From Collimonas humicola (GTDB lineage: Bacteria; Pseudomonadota; Gammaproteobacteria; Burkholderiales; Burkholderiaceae_D): 64,000 nt of DNA. Position numbers and translations under genes: made by a program. Below the pieces are notes generated by a model. The model did not search any database and was not told the origin of the DNA. It worked only from the letters and a program-made list of their open reading frames with translations. Numbering within the stretch: position 1 is the first letter of the stretch; each line of letters starts with the position of its first letter. The stretch is taken from the NCBI RefSeq assembly GCF_018304945.1, contig NZ_JAGQEE010000002.1, forward strand, positions 496,001 to 560,000, in the 5' to 3' direction. Of this stretch, positions 38,921 to 48,737 are shown piece by piece.

Positions 38921-40888
38921 TCAGACAACAGGTGAACCATAAGGACGGTCGACATGAAAGGAAAGCAATTGACTTTTCAACGGCTCAATATTTTTTTTAT
39001 GATTGACGTTGCTTTTCATCATATCCCCCCAACTTTGAAATGTTTTATCCATATCCCCAAACTGCATAGGCCCAAGGTCCCCAGTACACTGCACAAACAA
39101 ATCAGAGCGCAACCGATAAGCGACATCCATAGCTTGGCTGAGTATATTGAGTTCGCTGTCGATTGCCATGCTTCGTAGGTTGAGGTTGGCTGAACCCAGC
39201 GTGAACGCTGCGTCGTCCACAACTGCAACCTTGGCGTGGATATAGATTTCCTCGTAGTCGGTTTCTTTTGCCGGCGTCTCGGCGCATGTCCACAGCGAAC
39301 CCATAACAACATTGATGCCCATATCCTGCATCTCTTTGACACTGACCGGCATTTTTCCTTTGCCTTCCTTGGCTTTCGTTACAGCCTCCGTATGTTCTAC
39401 AGTCATAGTCTCACTGGTGCCAAGCTTGCTGACCACACTATAGGTCGGCAAATCCATGCCGTCCCGTTCAGGCGTCGAGGTCAGCAGGAATACGTAGATT
39501 TGCTCTTGATAGCCGGTCGTACGCAAGCGCTGGACACATTCCTTGAGATGGTCGGCCCAGGAATCATACTGAATATACTGATTCTGGATGAAAATGTAGT
39601 GGTGTATCTGCCGTGTCAGATTTGCGTAGCATTCCTTGATCGCCTTTTCGCCGTGTATAGGCTGGGTCCGAAGCAGTTGCACGCTATGGTCTTCACCGGG
39701 CAGGCTGAAGGCATTCGAGAGAATTTTTTTACGGCGTTCGATAAATTTTGAATCGAGCTCGCTGTGCACTAAATCACTTACGTCGCTTAGCACACCGCGA
39801 AACATGTTGGGCGTTCTGCTCAATCTTGATGAAAACCCTTGCACCAGCCAGTAGCAGTCCATGAAATGTGAGCTAGGGCGTTCTGATTCTTTCCAGGCTT
39901 CACAGAAATTGTGATTGACGTCGCACAGTATCGGTCCCTGCAGACGGCTGGATACATCTTGATAGGGTTTGGTAACGTAGCTGTTCCTATCCAAATAGGC
40001 TTGTACCGCACGCGCCTTTGCATCCAGATCGTTCTGTGAAGGCTGATAGCCGGGCACATAAAGCCCCCCGGCCGGATCCAGGCTGGGGCCTTGATCCCAG
40101 GCACGCGCAGGATCGGCCTTGTAAAAAGTCTCGCGGCGAGGATCGCGGAATACGTGCTTGTCGCTATCCCAGAAATCGGTGATGGAGTTATGTCCCATCA
40201 CATAGCCAACTGCCTTGGCTGGAACTTCATAGTCGATCAGCACCATTTTCTGATGATGCGCCGCGTACAGCTCGGCCAGAGCACCCTTTACTCCTATCGG
40301 GACTGACGGCTCGCCTGATAGCGACTGGTTGAGCAGGCTGCTTGGAACAGAGCGTACGTGGAAAATGATATTGGGAATATCTCCACGGCAGACTCTTTCG
40401 AACCAGTTGGCATTGTAGTTTTGGTGACTCTCGCTGTAATAACCGCCTTCCGCAGAACCTACGCTCGGATGTCGTAATCCATAGTAGCCAGGGATATTCT
40501 TCATGAGCTTCATGGACATCACGTCGTCGTGCCATACCAGCAGCCTGACGATGACCGGATTATCTTTGCGGGTTGCGATTTCCTCCAGTAACTCTCCGTA
40601 ACGTTGCCCGACCTCTCCCGCTGCACCGCGCACCAGTACCATGCCTGGATCGAAGCCCCAGGTAATGATATCGACGGTTTGCTTGGCTTTTTTAATATCT
40701 CTCGAAATATGGCTGAACACTCTCTCGCCACAAATCAATGGTTCGATCTTACAACCATGCCGAGGATAATAGGTCGGATGCGGAGTCTGTACCCACCAAG
40801 GGATAGCCATGCACTGGTAAGGACTGGAGTTGGCATCGTAGTACGACCCAAGGCCATACAGCGGCGCGTTGTCATTCATATTGGACAT
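38921..40888 (-). CDS. Phospholipase D-type T6SS effector (Tle5-like)
   Basis: 655 residues with two HxKx4D motifs: HHQKMVLID near residue 210, followed by GHNSITDFWDSD, and HAKVAVVDD near residue 550, followed by GSANLNLRSMAIDSELN. The pair forms one PLD active site, with the two His as nucleophile and acid. There is no signal peptide, as expected for a T6SS cargo. Neighbours are vgrG upstream and Sel1 immunity proteins downstream, the layout of PldA/Tle5 loci. It should hydrolyse phosphatidylethanolamine-like lipids in the target cell. A housekeeping PLD or cardiolipin synthase is less likely given the length and context. Confidence 0.88.
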   Translation of the reverse strand: MSNMNDNAPLYGLGSYYDANSSPYQCMAIPWWVQTPHPTYYPRHGCKIEPLICGERVFSHISRDIKKAKQTVDIITWGFDPGMVLVRGAAGEVGQRYGELLEEIATRKDNPVIVRLLVWHDDVMSMKLMKNIPGYYGLRHPSVGSAEGGYYSESHQNYNANWFERVCRGDIPNIIFHVRSVPSSLLNQSLSGEPSVPIGVKGALAELYAAHHQKMVLIDYEVPAKAVGYVMGHNSITDFWDSDKHVFRDPRRETFYKADPARAWDQGPSLDPAGGLYVPGYQPSQNDLDAKARAVQAYLDRNSYVTKPYQDVSSRLQGPILCDVNHNFCEAWKESERPSSHFMDCYWLVQGFSSRLSRTPNMFRGVLSDVSDLVHSELDSKFIERRKKILSNAFSLPGEDHSVQLLRTQPIHGEKAIKECYANLTRQIHHYIFIQNQYIQYDSWADHLKECVQRLRTTGYQEQIYVFLLTSTPERDGMDLPTYSVVSKLGTSETMTVEHTEAVTKAKEGKGKMPVSVKEMQDMGINVVMGSLWTCAETPAKETDYEEIYIHAKVAVVDDAAFTLGSANLNLRSMAIDSELNILSQAMDVAYRLRSDLFVQCTGDLGPMQFGDMDKTFQSWGDMMKSNVNHKKNIEPLKSQLLSFHVDRPYGSPVV

Positions 40889-41012
40889 GGCTATATTTTG
40901 CTTCTATAAGAAGAATTAAAGTTATTGGTCGACACTGCTTTTCCCATTGCAGATAGCCCTAACCCAAGGAGCCGCTGACATATTGGATGAAATTGAGGAT
41001 CACGCTATCGTT

Positions 41013-43793
41013 CTACTGTTCTTTACGTGTGGCGGGATTTGCCTGCAATCTGTCCTGCTCCAGCTGCTGATGATCGTCAGTCAGGGAGCCGCCCGGATTG
41101 CTGTAACCGTGATAACCCATGCCGGCGCTGGTCTTGTGCTGCTCGGATTGTGCGTTGGGATCGATGTTGTAGTGCTGGCCGTTCGGCAATTCAAGTTTGT
41201 ACTTGGCCTGCGAATCCATATCGTGCTTGAACACTACGTTGCCCTGCTTATCCAGCGGTGCCTGGTCCACCAGCGCGCCATCCTTATAAAGCTTGACTGG
41301 CAAACCGGCGCTCGCGCGTCCGCTGGCGGCTGCGTGACTGCCGAGATGGAAAGCACCTTTCCCGGTGAGTTCGCCTTTAGGCGGCATCGCTATCTTCATG
41401 TTCAAGTTCTGCGGTCCAGGCATGCTGTGCGTAGCGGCATGCGCCACATATGCGCCGTTCGTGCCGTGCTCGATGCCGCCTGCATTGAGCTTGACGTAAC
41501 TGCCGCCGCCGTTGATCACCAACTCCTCTTTGGCGGCGATCGTGATGCGGTTGGCGGTATGCGTAATATTCAATTTGGCCAGCAGGTTGATGCTGTCCGA
41601 CAGTGCCTGCATGTCAATGTCGCCTGATCCTGCAGTCCATTTCATCCCGGCCTTTTGTACAAACAAGCGGAAGGTTTTTGCAATGCTGGCAAACAGGCTG
41701 TCGCCATTGGCAATCGACAGGGATTTGCCGGTAGTCAGTGCCGTATGCTGGGTGCTGGCAATATGGGTACTGCCGCTGGTCGTAGTCTCAATCCCGGCAG
41801 GACTGGCCAGCACAAGATGCGGTTGCGACAGCTCCGGGAAACTGCCCTCCTCGCTTGCACTACCTCCCTTGATCGCATCATTCTGCGCCTTCAAGGTTTG
41901 CGCGACATCACTCTGCTGCCCCTGCTTCTCCTGCGCCCCCGCCTGCTGCGCCGCATCGGCCAGCGACTCATGCTGGTCCCGTGCAGAGGTCAGGCGACTG
42001 ACCGTCTCGCCCATATCCTTGATATGCGCAGCAGCGTTGTTCCTTGCCTCGGTGGTGATCAGCATCCCCTTGGCCGCACGCGCCACGCCGTGGCCATCCG
42101 TGCGCAATTCCCAGCCCTCGCCGCGCGCATCCTTGCGCCCCGCATTGTCTTCGATGCGGCTGATGCTGCCCAGGCTCAGCTGGCTGTGCTGGTGGTCGCT
42201 TTTGAGCTGTGCCTGGATCTTGCCGTTGGTGTCGTCCAGCACCAGGTGGTTGCTCCTGCCGCCGGGCTGGTTGCCGCCGTTGGGCGTGAGCTCTCGGCTC
42301 CTGAAACCCATCAAGGACTGCTGGGTCGCCAGCTTCCACGGCGGCATGTTGCGCTGGTTGTAGACGCTGCCGGTGACGATGGGGCGATCGGGATTGCCGT
42401 CTAGCCATTGCACCAGGCATTCCGAACCGACGCGCGGAATGGATTTCGCGCCCAGCTCGCCGCCGGCCCAGGAGCTAGCCACGCGCACCCAGGCCGAGCT
42501 GCGCTCATCGTTGTTGCCGATGCGGTCCCAGTGGAACTGGACGCGGATGCGGCCGTATTCGTCGGTGTGGATGCTGCCCTGGCCGGATGGGCCGACCACC
42601 GTCACCGTTTGCGGCGACAGGATCCTGGTGTTGACGCTATGGTAATTGCGGCCCGGACGCCAGGGGATGGTCTTGCGCAGGCAGGTCAATTCATTACGGT
42701 ACTCGGCCTTCTCGTTTGCCTGCTGCAGGTAGTTGTTGCTGGCGATGTGGTGGACGGAAATGATCAGGAATTCATTCTTGCCGGCGTCTTCATGGCTGGC
42801 AAACGGGCTGGAAGCAAAATGGCCGCTCAGGCGGTACCAGCGCCCCGGCAGCACGTAGCGGTTGTTGCCCGCCGCTGTAAAGTGCTTGCCTGCCGCTTCG
42901 ATCTCTTCCATGCGCAAGCGCGACAGCTTGTCCGCATCCTGGACGCCCTTGACGCCATAGGCGCCGGCATATTCGTAGGATTCGACATCGAGCACATTGC
43001 CCTGCTTGTTCAGGGTCGGCACGCCGGCATGGATCGGCACCGGGCTCTTGAAGTTGAAGCCAGACAGCGACACGGAACCGGGAACGATCTGGCGCACCGG
43101 GGAGAATTCGCCGATGCCGTCTTCCTCTATCGCGCCGCCATGGCGCTGGAAGCGGATTTCCTCTGCGCCGTCGATGGGCGCGGCCTGGGTGGAATCGTCG
43201 GTGATGATGAGCTTGTGGCCCTTGTCGGTATGTTCGTAGTAGTACAGCAGGCCGGCCGCTTCCAGCCGGCGATGGAGATAGTTATGGTCGCTTTCGTCGA
43301 ACTGGATGGCGTCCGTCATGACCGGGTCTGCGCCGCTGACGCGGAAATCCCAGTCGGGCAAGGTGCCGTAGTCGGCGCAGATGCTGTCGATCTGCTCGCG
43401 CAGGGTCTTGCCGTGGAAGATGTAGTTGTCCTTGCGCAGGCGCAGGTAGTGGGTCCAGGGTCCTAGTTTGGCCTGGTAGAAGGCGATATTGCCGTCGGTG
43501 CGCGCGAGGCGGAATTCGAAGCAGTAGCCGGTGAAATAACGCAGGCTGCCATCGCCACGCACCAGCTCCACGCAGAACAGCTTACCTTGCAGATCCTTCA
43601 GGGCCAGCTCGGCGTCATCGGACAGCAATTCCACGGTGTAGTCAAAATCGCGCGACAGGCTTTCGACGGCGTTGAGCTTGTTCACCAGCAGCTGGGCGTG
43701 CGGGCCGTCGTCGTGGGGGAAGGACAGCCGAAGAATACGGTTGTTCTGCCGGCCTTGGATCAAGGCGGACAGGGATTGAAACAAGCTACTCAT
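41013..43793 (-). CDS. vgrG: Type VI secretion VgrG spike with a transthyretin-like C-terminal extension
   Basis: 926 residues. The gp27-like/Rhs_Vgr part (about 1-400) includes NRILRLSFPHDDGPHAQLLV and DESDHNYLHRRLEAAGLLYY; the gp5-like OB region has GRIRVQFHWDRIG and SAWVRVASSWAGGELGAKSI; the DUF2345 needle extends to about 800. The final 120 residues contain SAGLPVKLYKDGALVDQAPL and NGQHYNID, the pattern of the TTR-like domain that loads a Tle effector on E. coli EAEC VgrG1. It is first in the leftward effector module. No structural T6SS genes are in the window, so the spike depends on a machine encoded elsewhere. Confidence 0.93.
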   Translation of the reverse strand: MSSLFQSLSALIQGRQNNRILRLSFPHDDGPHAQLLVNKLNAVESLSRDFDYTVELLSDDAELALKDLQGKLFCVELVRGDGSLRYFTGYCFEFRLARTDGNIAFYQAKLGPWTHYLRLRKDNYIFHGKTLREQIDSICADYGTLPDWDFRVSGADPVMTDAIQFDESDHNYLHRRLEAAGLLYYYEHTDKGHKLIITDDSTQAAPIDGAEEIRFQRHGGAIEEDGIGEFSPVRQIVPGSVSLSGFNFKSPVPIHAGVPTLNKQGNVLDVESYEYAGAYGVKGVQDADKLSRLRMEEIEAAGKHFTAAGNNRYVLPGRWYRLSGHFASSPFASHEDAGKNEFLIISVHHIASNNYLQQANEKAEYRNELTCLRKTIPWRPGRNYHSVNTRILSPQTVTVVGPSGQGSIHTDEYGRIRVQFHWDRIGNNDERSSAWVRVASSWAGGELGAKSIPRVGSECLVQWLDGNPDRPIVTGSVYNQRNMPPWKLATQQSLMGFRSRELTPNGGNQPGGRSNHLVLDDTNGKIQAQLKSDHQHSQLSLGSISRIEDNAGRKDARGEGWELRTDGHGVARAAKGMLITTEARNNAAAHIKDMGETVSRLTSARDQHESLADAAQQAGAQEKQGQQSDVAQTLKAQNDAIKGGSASEEGSFPELSQPHLVLASPAGIETTTSGSTHIASTQHTALTTGKSLSIANGDSLFASIAKTFRLFVQKAGMKWTAGSGDIDMQALSDSINLLAKLNITHTANRITIAAKEELVINGGGSYVKLNAGGIEHGTNGAYVAHAATHSMPGPQNLNMKIAMPPKGELTGKGAFHLGSHAAASGRASAGLPVKLYKDGALVDQAPLDKQGNVVFKHDMDSQAKYKLELPNGQHYNIDPNAQSEQHKTSAGMGYHGYSNPGGSLTDDHQQLEQDRLQANPATRKEQ

Positions 43794-43794
43794 G

Positions 43795-43806
43795 CGGGGG
43801 CCCCCG
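43795..43806. promoter_or_regulatory. 12-bp GC palindrome abutting the vgrG start codon
   Basis: CGGGGGCCCCCG ends one base before the minus-strand ATG at 43793 and replaces the usual Shine-Dalgarno spacing. In mRNA it could pair between copies or with flanking G/C and limit ribosome access, or act as a protein site. No other clear ribosome site is visible. Confidence 0.4.
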
Positions 43807-44185
43807 GGAATTGAACTGCCAGCAGCAAAATATCATTTCAACAATATTTTTTGCTGATGTACTAGTTGGTAAAATCTCATTCAATCATACCCGCTGGCGG
43901 CTTTAATTGCCAAAAGGAAATGCCCATGGCAGGCGAATTTTGCAAGAATTAACACTGTTGTGGGCGTTTTGAGACGCGGCGGGCGGTTGTGAGGCTGGCC
44001 GGGCGGCGCCGTGGAATGGGCGCTTGAGCTTGTTGCAGCCGTCATTCCCGCGAATGCGGGAATCCATTTTCAATAGCTTATTAAGCAACGTGGATCCCCG
44101 CGTTCGCGGGGATGACGGAGCTGCGGTGCGGGCTGCCCGTGCCGTGTGATTCAAAACTTGAACGATATTGGGCCTCGTTCCAGCC
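43807..44185. other. Intergenic region upstream of vgrG with a REP-like pair
   Basis: AT-rich DNA (43820-43900) probably holds the vgrG promoter. It is followed by GC-rich sequence and the REP-like pair at 44041-44117. No coding sequence is supported; the minus-strand frame through this interval consists of repeat sequence. Confidence 0.5.
44041..44117. repeat. Inverted pair of REP-like elements (copies 2 and 3, BIME-like)
   Basis: GTCATTCCCGCGAATGCGGG plus AATCCATTTT (44041-44070) and the inverted GTGGATCCCCGCGTTCGCGG plus GGATGACG (44090-44117) face each other across 19 bp. They are variants of the element at 18152-18181. Such head-to-head pairs fold into a large cruciform or mRNA stem and often mark ends of transcription units. 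Confidence 0.75.
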
Positions 44186-45634
44186 TTATCTGCCGTTCAG
44201 CGCCTCAGCCGCAAACACCCCTGAAAACATCGCCGTCGCCACCCCGAATCCGGGATAAGTGGTCTGCCCTGCCAGGTACAAGCCGTCTATCGGCGTCTTG
44301 TGCGGAAACTGCTGGTCCGGCCGTGCCGCTGGCGACAGGCCATAGACGGCGCCGCCGAACAGGTGCATGCGCTCGGCGTAGTTTTTCGGGCTGGTGATGC
44401 GCCTGGTGACGATTTCGAGCGGCTGCTGCTGCGCCAATGCAGCGATGGCGGCGTCGGCGGCTGCTGTCTTGGCTTGTTCGGTCCAGGCCTCCAGCGGCAG
44501 GTTTTCATCGACCGCGGCGAACATCTCGACGATGCTGCCGCCGGGCGGCGCCAGTTCGGGCATGGGCAGGGTCGGCACGGTGTAGCTGAACCACTTGATG
44601 CCGCCCGCCTGCGGCGCCAGCATGCGCTTCTGTTCTTCCATCAGCGGGATGTGGTTGACGGAATGGGCGGCGGGCTGCAGGCGGTTGGCAAGGCCGAGCT
44701 GGATGCTGAGCGTGCGGTGCGATAGCGGCGCGCCTTGCACGCGCCGCCGCATGGCGCGCGGCACCTGGTCGCTGTCGGCCAGGTGGCTGAAGGTGTTCAT
44801 GCCCCCGACCGTCGAGATCACGGCGTCGCAGGCGATCTGTTCGCCGCCGGCCAGGAGCAGGCCTTGCGCGCGCTTGTCCTTGATGGCGATCTTGGCGACT
44901 TTGGCGCCGGTATGTATCTGGCCGCCAAGCTGGCGCAGGGTGGCGGCGAGCAGCGCGCCGATGCTGCCCATGCCGCCTTCGGGCAGGTGCAGGCCGTCTT
45001 CCAGCATGGAGATCAGGCCGACGATCAGGGATACCGGCGTGCGTTCTATCGGCAGGCCGGCGTAGAGCGTCACCGCGGCCAGTGCGGCGCGTGCTTCCGG
45101 GTCGCTGAAGCTGCGTTTGAGTTCATCGGCCAGGCTGCCGCGCAGCTTGGGCAGATGGCGCCAGGCTTTGGCGATCACGCGCGGCAGCGACAGCGGCTGC
45201 GGCAGCAGCTGGTCGGTGAAAATATCCAGCAGCGGCAGCCATTTGTCCATGCAGCGTTCCAGCTCTGCCTGCAGCGTCGCCGTGCGGGCGGCGCTGTCTT
45301 TGCCGTCGATGCGGATGTGGCGGCGGTCGCCCAGGGTGATCAGGGCGCCGCTCGGCAACTGCGACGCCTGCGGTACGGCGATGCGGCGCAGCGGCAGTTG
45401 CGCGGCGCGGTCCAGGCCGAGGCGGGCGAAGGCATGGTCCAGCAGGCGCGGCACGGCGATGAACATGGCGCCGTTGTTGAAGGTGTAGCCGTCCATCTCG
45501 GTGGTGGAACAGCATCCGCCGAGGGCCTCGTTGGCCTCGAACAGACTGACGCGGGCGCCCTGGCGGGCCAGGTGGATGCCGGCCGCAAGGCCGGACACGC
45601 CACCGCCTATGATGGCGACATGTTTTGGATTCAT
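44186..45634 (-). CDS. Phytoene-desaturase-like FAD-dependent oxidoreductase
   Basis: 482 residues. The N-terminal dinucleotide fold IIGGGVSGLAAGIHLARQG (about 8-26) binds FAD, with EANEALGGCCSTTEMDGYTF following as in CrtI/COG1233 proteins. The C-terminal DGLYLAGQTTYPGFGVATAM is the second FAD contact. Such enzymes desaturate or isomerise carotenoids, but many family members act on other lipids or retinoids. No phytoene synthase or other carotenoid gene is present, so the substrate is open. Confidence 0.82.
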   Translation of the reverse strand: MNPKHVAIIGGGVSGLAAGIHLARQGARVSLFEANEALGGCCSTTEMDGYTFNNGAMFIAVPRLLDHAFARLGLDRAAQLPLRRIAVPQASQLPSGALITLGDRRHIRIDGKDSAARTATLQAELERCMDKWLPLLDIFTDQLLPQPLSLPRVIAKAWRHLPKLRGSLADELKRSFSDPEARAALAAVTLYAGLPIERTPVSLIVGLISMLEDGLHLPEGGMGSIGALLAATLRQLGGQIHTGAKVAKIAIKDKRAQGLLLAGGEQIACDAVISTVGGMNTFSHLADSDQVPRAMRRRVQGAPLSHRTLSIQLGLANRLQPAAHSVNHIPLMEEQKRMLAPQAGGIKWFSYTVPTLPMPELAPPGGSIVEMFAAVDENLPLEAWTEQAKTAAADAAIAALAQQQPLEIVTRRITSPKNYAERMHLFGGAVYGLSPAARPDQQFPHKTPIDGLYLAGQTTYPGFGVATAMFSGVFAAEALNGR

Positions 45635-45923
45635 CGTGTGCTTTTTTTAGATGGATGGGAGCTGTCTTTTCGACGGCCATGGTAGCGTAATTTTTCACGC
45701 CAGGCTTTTGCCTGCCGCGGCTGGATCCCTGCTCAGATTTGTCTATGAATCCTCTAGAGATTAGTTTTTACAAGCGCACATTTGTTGCATATGATGGGGC
45801 GGCAAGGGTTATTGGCACGTATGAGAACGACGTAGCCGGGAAACTGCACTTATCGTTGCGGCGCCTGGCCGAGACAGCGGAATCCTCGCTGACGTATATA
45901 AAAATAAACATCAGAGGCAGACT

Positions 45924-47372
45924 ATGAACACCATCGTGAACGAAGCCGGCGCCGAGCTGGAGCTCGGCCAGATCAAGAGTGAAATCCTGCGCGTGTTTGA
46001 ACGCCAGCGCGCTACTGCGCTGCGCCTGCGGCAATCCGGCAAGGCCGAACGCATCGCCAAGATCCGCAAATTGAAAGCGGCGGTGCTGGCCAACCGCGAG
46101 GCGATCATCGCTGCCGGTTTTGCCGATTTCGGCAAGCCTGCGGCCGAGGTCGAGCTGACGGAAATCCTGCCTGTGATCGCCGAAGCCAATGACGCCATCC
46201 GCAAGCTGGGCAGCTGGATGAAGCCGAAGAAGGTATGGCCGTCGCGGCTGTCGGTCGGTACCCAAGGCTATATGCAGTACGAACCCAAGGGCCGGGTGCT
46301 GATCGTGGCGCCCTGGAACTATCCGGTCAACCTCAGCCTGGGGCCGCTGGTGTCGGCGCTGGCGGCCGGCAATACGGCCATCGTCAAGCCTTCGGAAATG
46401 ACGCCGCACGCTTCCGCCGTGATCGGCAAGATCCTGCGCGAAGTGTTCGTGGAAGACGAAGTGGCGCTGTTCGAGGGCCCGGCGCCGGTGGCGCAGGCGC
46501 TGCTGGAACTGCCCTTCGACCACATCTTCTTCACCGGTTCGCCGGCAGTCGGCAAGATCGTCATGGCGGCGGCGGCCAAACACCTGACCAGCGTCACGCT
46601 GGAACTGGGCGGCAAATCGCCGACCATCGTCGACGAGAGCGCCGACCTGGCGATGGCTGCCCAGAATATCCTCTGGGCCAAATTCACCAACAACGGCCAG
46701 ACCTGCATCGCACCCGATCACGTGTATGTGCATGCCAGCGTCAAGGACGCCTTCCTGCAGCATTGCATCGCCGCCCTGGAACAGGCTTATGGCAAGGATG
46801 TGCAGCAAGCCGAGAGTCCGTTCCTGGCGCGCATCGTCAATGAGCGCCACGCCGAGCGCGTCAAGGCCCTGCTCGACGACGCCAAGGCGCGCGGCGCGCG
46901 GGTGGTGACCGGCGGCCAGGCCGATGCCGGCCAGCGCTACATCGCGCCGACCCTGATCGATGGCATTCCGGATGACGCCAAGATCATGAGCGAAGAAATC
47001 TTCGGACCGCTGCTGCCTATCATCAGCTTCACCGAGCTCAGTGCGGTGATCGCGCGCATCAATGCTGATCCCAAGCCGCTGGCGCTGTACGTCTGGAGCC
47101 GCAAGCAGGCAAACATCGACAAGGTGATGCAGCAGACTACTTCCGGCGGCGCCTGCATCAACCATTGCGTGGTGCAGTTCCTGCACGGGAACCTGCCCTT
47201 CGGCGGCGTCAATAATTCCGGCATCGGCAGCGGCCATGGCCACCACGGCTTCCTGGCGTTTTCTCACGAGCGCGCGGTGGTGCGCGGCCGCATCATGCTG
47301 GCCAAGATGTTTTACCCGCCCTACACCGCCACCACGCGCAAGCTGATTTCGCTGTTCATCAAGACCGTCTGA
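45924..47372 (+). CDS. Aldehyde dehydrogenase family protein (class 3-like)
   Basis: 482 residues. The catalytic Cys is C261 in NNGQTCIAPDHV and the general base Glu is E227 in TLELGGKSP; the NAD-binding segment WNYPVNLSLGPLVSALAAGN and FFTGSPAVGK are typical. The C-terminal hydrophobic tail (FYPPYTATTRKLISLFIKTV) is like that of class 3 and fatty-aldehyde enzymes, suggesting membrane association. It probably oxidises medium- or long-chain aldehydes to acids. Convergent with the aldo/keto reductase gene. Confidence 0.9.
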   Translation: MNTIVNEAGAELELGQIKSEILRVFERQRATALRLRQSGKAERIAKIRKLKAAVLANREAIIAAGFADFGKPAAEVELTEILPVIAEANDAIRKLGSWMKPKKVWPSRLSVGTQGYMQYEPKGRVLIVAPWNYPVNLSLGPLVSALAAGNTAIVKPSEMTPHASAVIGKILREVFVEDEVALFEGPAPVAQALLELPFDHIFFTGSPAVGKIVMAAAAKHLTSVTLELGGKSPTIVDESADLAMAAQNILWAKFTNNGQTCIAPDHVYVHASVKDAFLQHCIAALEQAYGKDVQQAESPFLARIVNERHAERVKALLDDAKARGARVVTGGQADAGQRYIAPTLIDGIPDDAKIMSEEIFGPLLPIISFTELSAVIARINADPKPLALYVWSRKQANIDKVMQQTTSGGACINHCVVQFLHGNLPFGGVNNSGIGSGHGHHGFLAFSHERAVVRGRIMLAKMFYPPYTATTRKLISLFIKTV

Positions 47373-47396
47373 TCCGCAACCTGGGCCGCTGCCTGC

Positions 47397-48425
47397 CTAG
47401 CGGCCCAGGGCTTCCACCGCCGGCCGGTCGGCCAGGTTGTCGATGAACCAGTTCGGATACACCGGCGCCAACGGCGTGGCGGCGTCCAGTTCGGCGACTT
47501 CTTCGGCGCTCAGCTTGATGCCGGCGGCGCCGAGGTTATCTTCCAGCTGCGGCAGTTTCGAAGCGCCGATCAAAACGCTGCTGACTGCATCCTTGGCCAG
47601 CAGCCAGGCCAGCGCAACCTGCGCCACGCTGGCGTTGTGGCGGCGGGCGATGCCGCGCATGCGCTCGACCACCGCGAAGCCGTGTTCCTTGTCGAACGGC
47701 AGCAGGTCGAAGCCGGAGAAGCGGTTGTCCGGGCTGGACAAGGTTTGCGGGGTGTATTTGCCGCTCAGGAAACCGGAAGACAGCGGACTCCACACCGTCA
47801 TGCCGAGACCGTAGCGGCGCATCATCGGCGCCACGTCGCGCTCGACATCGCGGCCCAGCAGCGAATAGTGCATCTGGCCGTGGGTGAACGGCGCCAGGCC
47901 GTTGGCCTTCTGGATTTCCAGCGCCGCCGCCACCTTCCAGGCCGACCAGTTAGAGAAACCGATATAGCGCGCCTTGCCGGAACGCACCACGGCGTCCAGC
48001 GCCCACAGCGTTTCTTCCAGCGGCGTGTGCGGGTCTTCCCGGTGGGCGATGTAGATATCCACCCAGTCGGTATTCAGGCGCTTCAGGCTCTGGTCGATAG
48101 ACCACAAGATATGCCGCCGCGACAGCCCCGATTGCATCAGCGCCGGCCCGGTGCGGAAGCCGACCTTGGTGGCGATCAGGACGTCGTTGCGGCGCGATTT
48201 CAGCGCCTGCCCGAGCAGGGTCTCCGATTCGCCGCCGGCATAGCCATCCGCGGTGTCGAACAGGTTGACGCCGGCGCTCAGGGCATGGCCGACCAGCTCG
48301 TCGGCCAGCTGCGCGCCGACCTTGTAGATGGCGCCTATGTCTTTATTGCCGGAAGTGAAAGTCATGGCGCCGAACGCCAGGCGGGAAATCAACAGGCCGG
48401 TCTGGCCGAGCATGGTGTATTGCAT
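47397..48425 (-). CDS. Aldo/keto reductase
   Basis: 342 residues from the ATG at 48425 (MQYTMLGQTGLLISRLAFGAM); an upstream in-frame extension to 48647 has no family similarity. The catalytic Asp, Tyr, Lys and His are found in NLFDTADGYAGGESE, LIATKVG and IYIAHRED. The C-terminal VSSVLIGASKLPQLEDNLGA is typical of NADPH-binding AKR proteins. It probably reduces aldehydes; the convergent aldehyde dehydrogenase suggests a related detoxifying role, but this is inference. Confidence 0.9.
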   Translation of the reverse strand: MQYTMLGQTGLLISRLAFGAMTFTSGNKDIGAIYKVGAQLADELVGHALSAGVNLFDTADGYAGGESETLLGQALKSRRNDVLIATKVGFRTGPALMQSGLSRRHILWSIDQSLKRLNTDWVDIYIAHREDPHTPLEETLWALDAVVRSGKARYIGFSNWSAWKVAAALEIQKANGLAPFTHGQMHYSLLGRDVERDVAPMMRRYGLGMTVWSPLSSGFLSGKYTPQTLSSPDNRFSGFDLLPFDKEHGFAVVERMRGIARRHNASVAQVALAWLLAKDAVSSVLIGASKLPQLEDNLGAAGIKLSAEEVAELDAATPLAPVYPNWFIDNLADRPAVEALGR

Positions 48426-48737
48426 GGTGGGTCTCCTGACAGACGAATGAAGTGGGCTGCGACAAACGGCAAGAAGGACAGGTGAAAGTATCTCTTGGGA
48501 AACTTTCGAAGATTGTACGACATTCTCGCCCGCGGCACCGGCGGGCGCGCGGACGGGTTTTCGGGCTGTATCTTGCAGCCGCAGTCGGCAGCAAGCCAGC
48601 AGCAAGCCAGCAGTAAAGCGCGGGCCGAAGGGACATGGACGGGCCAAAGAAAAGAGCGTGCCGGCAGCCGCAAAGCCATCGACACGCTCTTCATTGCAAG
48701 GCGCCGGCTGCCGGCCGGACGCGCTACTGCATAGTGC

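Noticed and set aside
43903-44154. 83-codon minus-strand frame upstream of vgrG
   Set aside because: It translates the REP-like repeats and low-complexity DNA and shows no protein features.
45739-45927. 62-codon plus-strand frame before the aldehyde dehydrogenase
   Set aside because: No ribosome site or recognisable pattern; it probably occupies the dehydrogenase leader.
47397-48647. Longer aldo/keto reductase start at 48647
   Set aside because: The 74 extra residues are Cys/Arg-rich with no similarity to the family; the ATG at 48425 gives the standard N-terminus.
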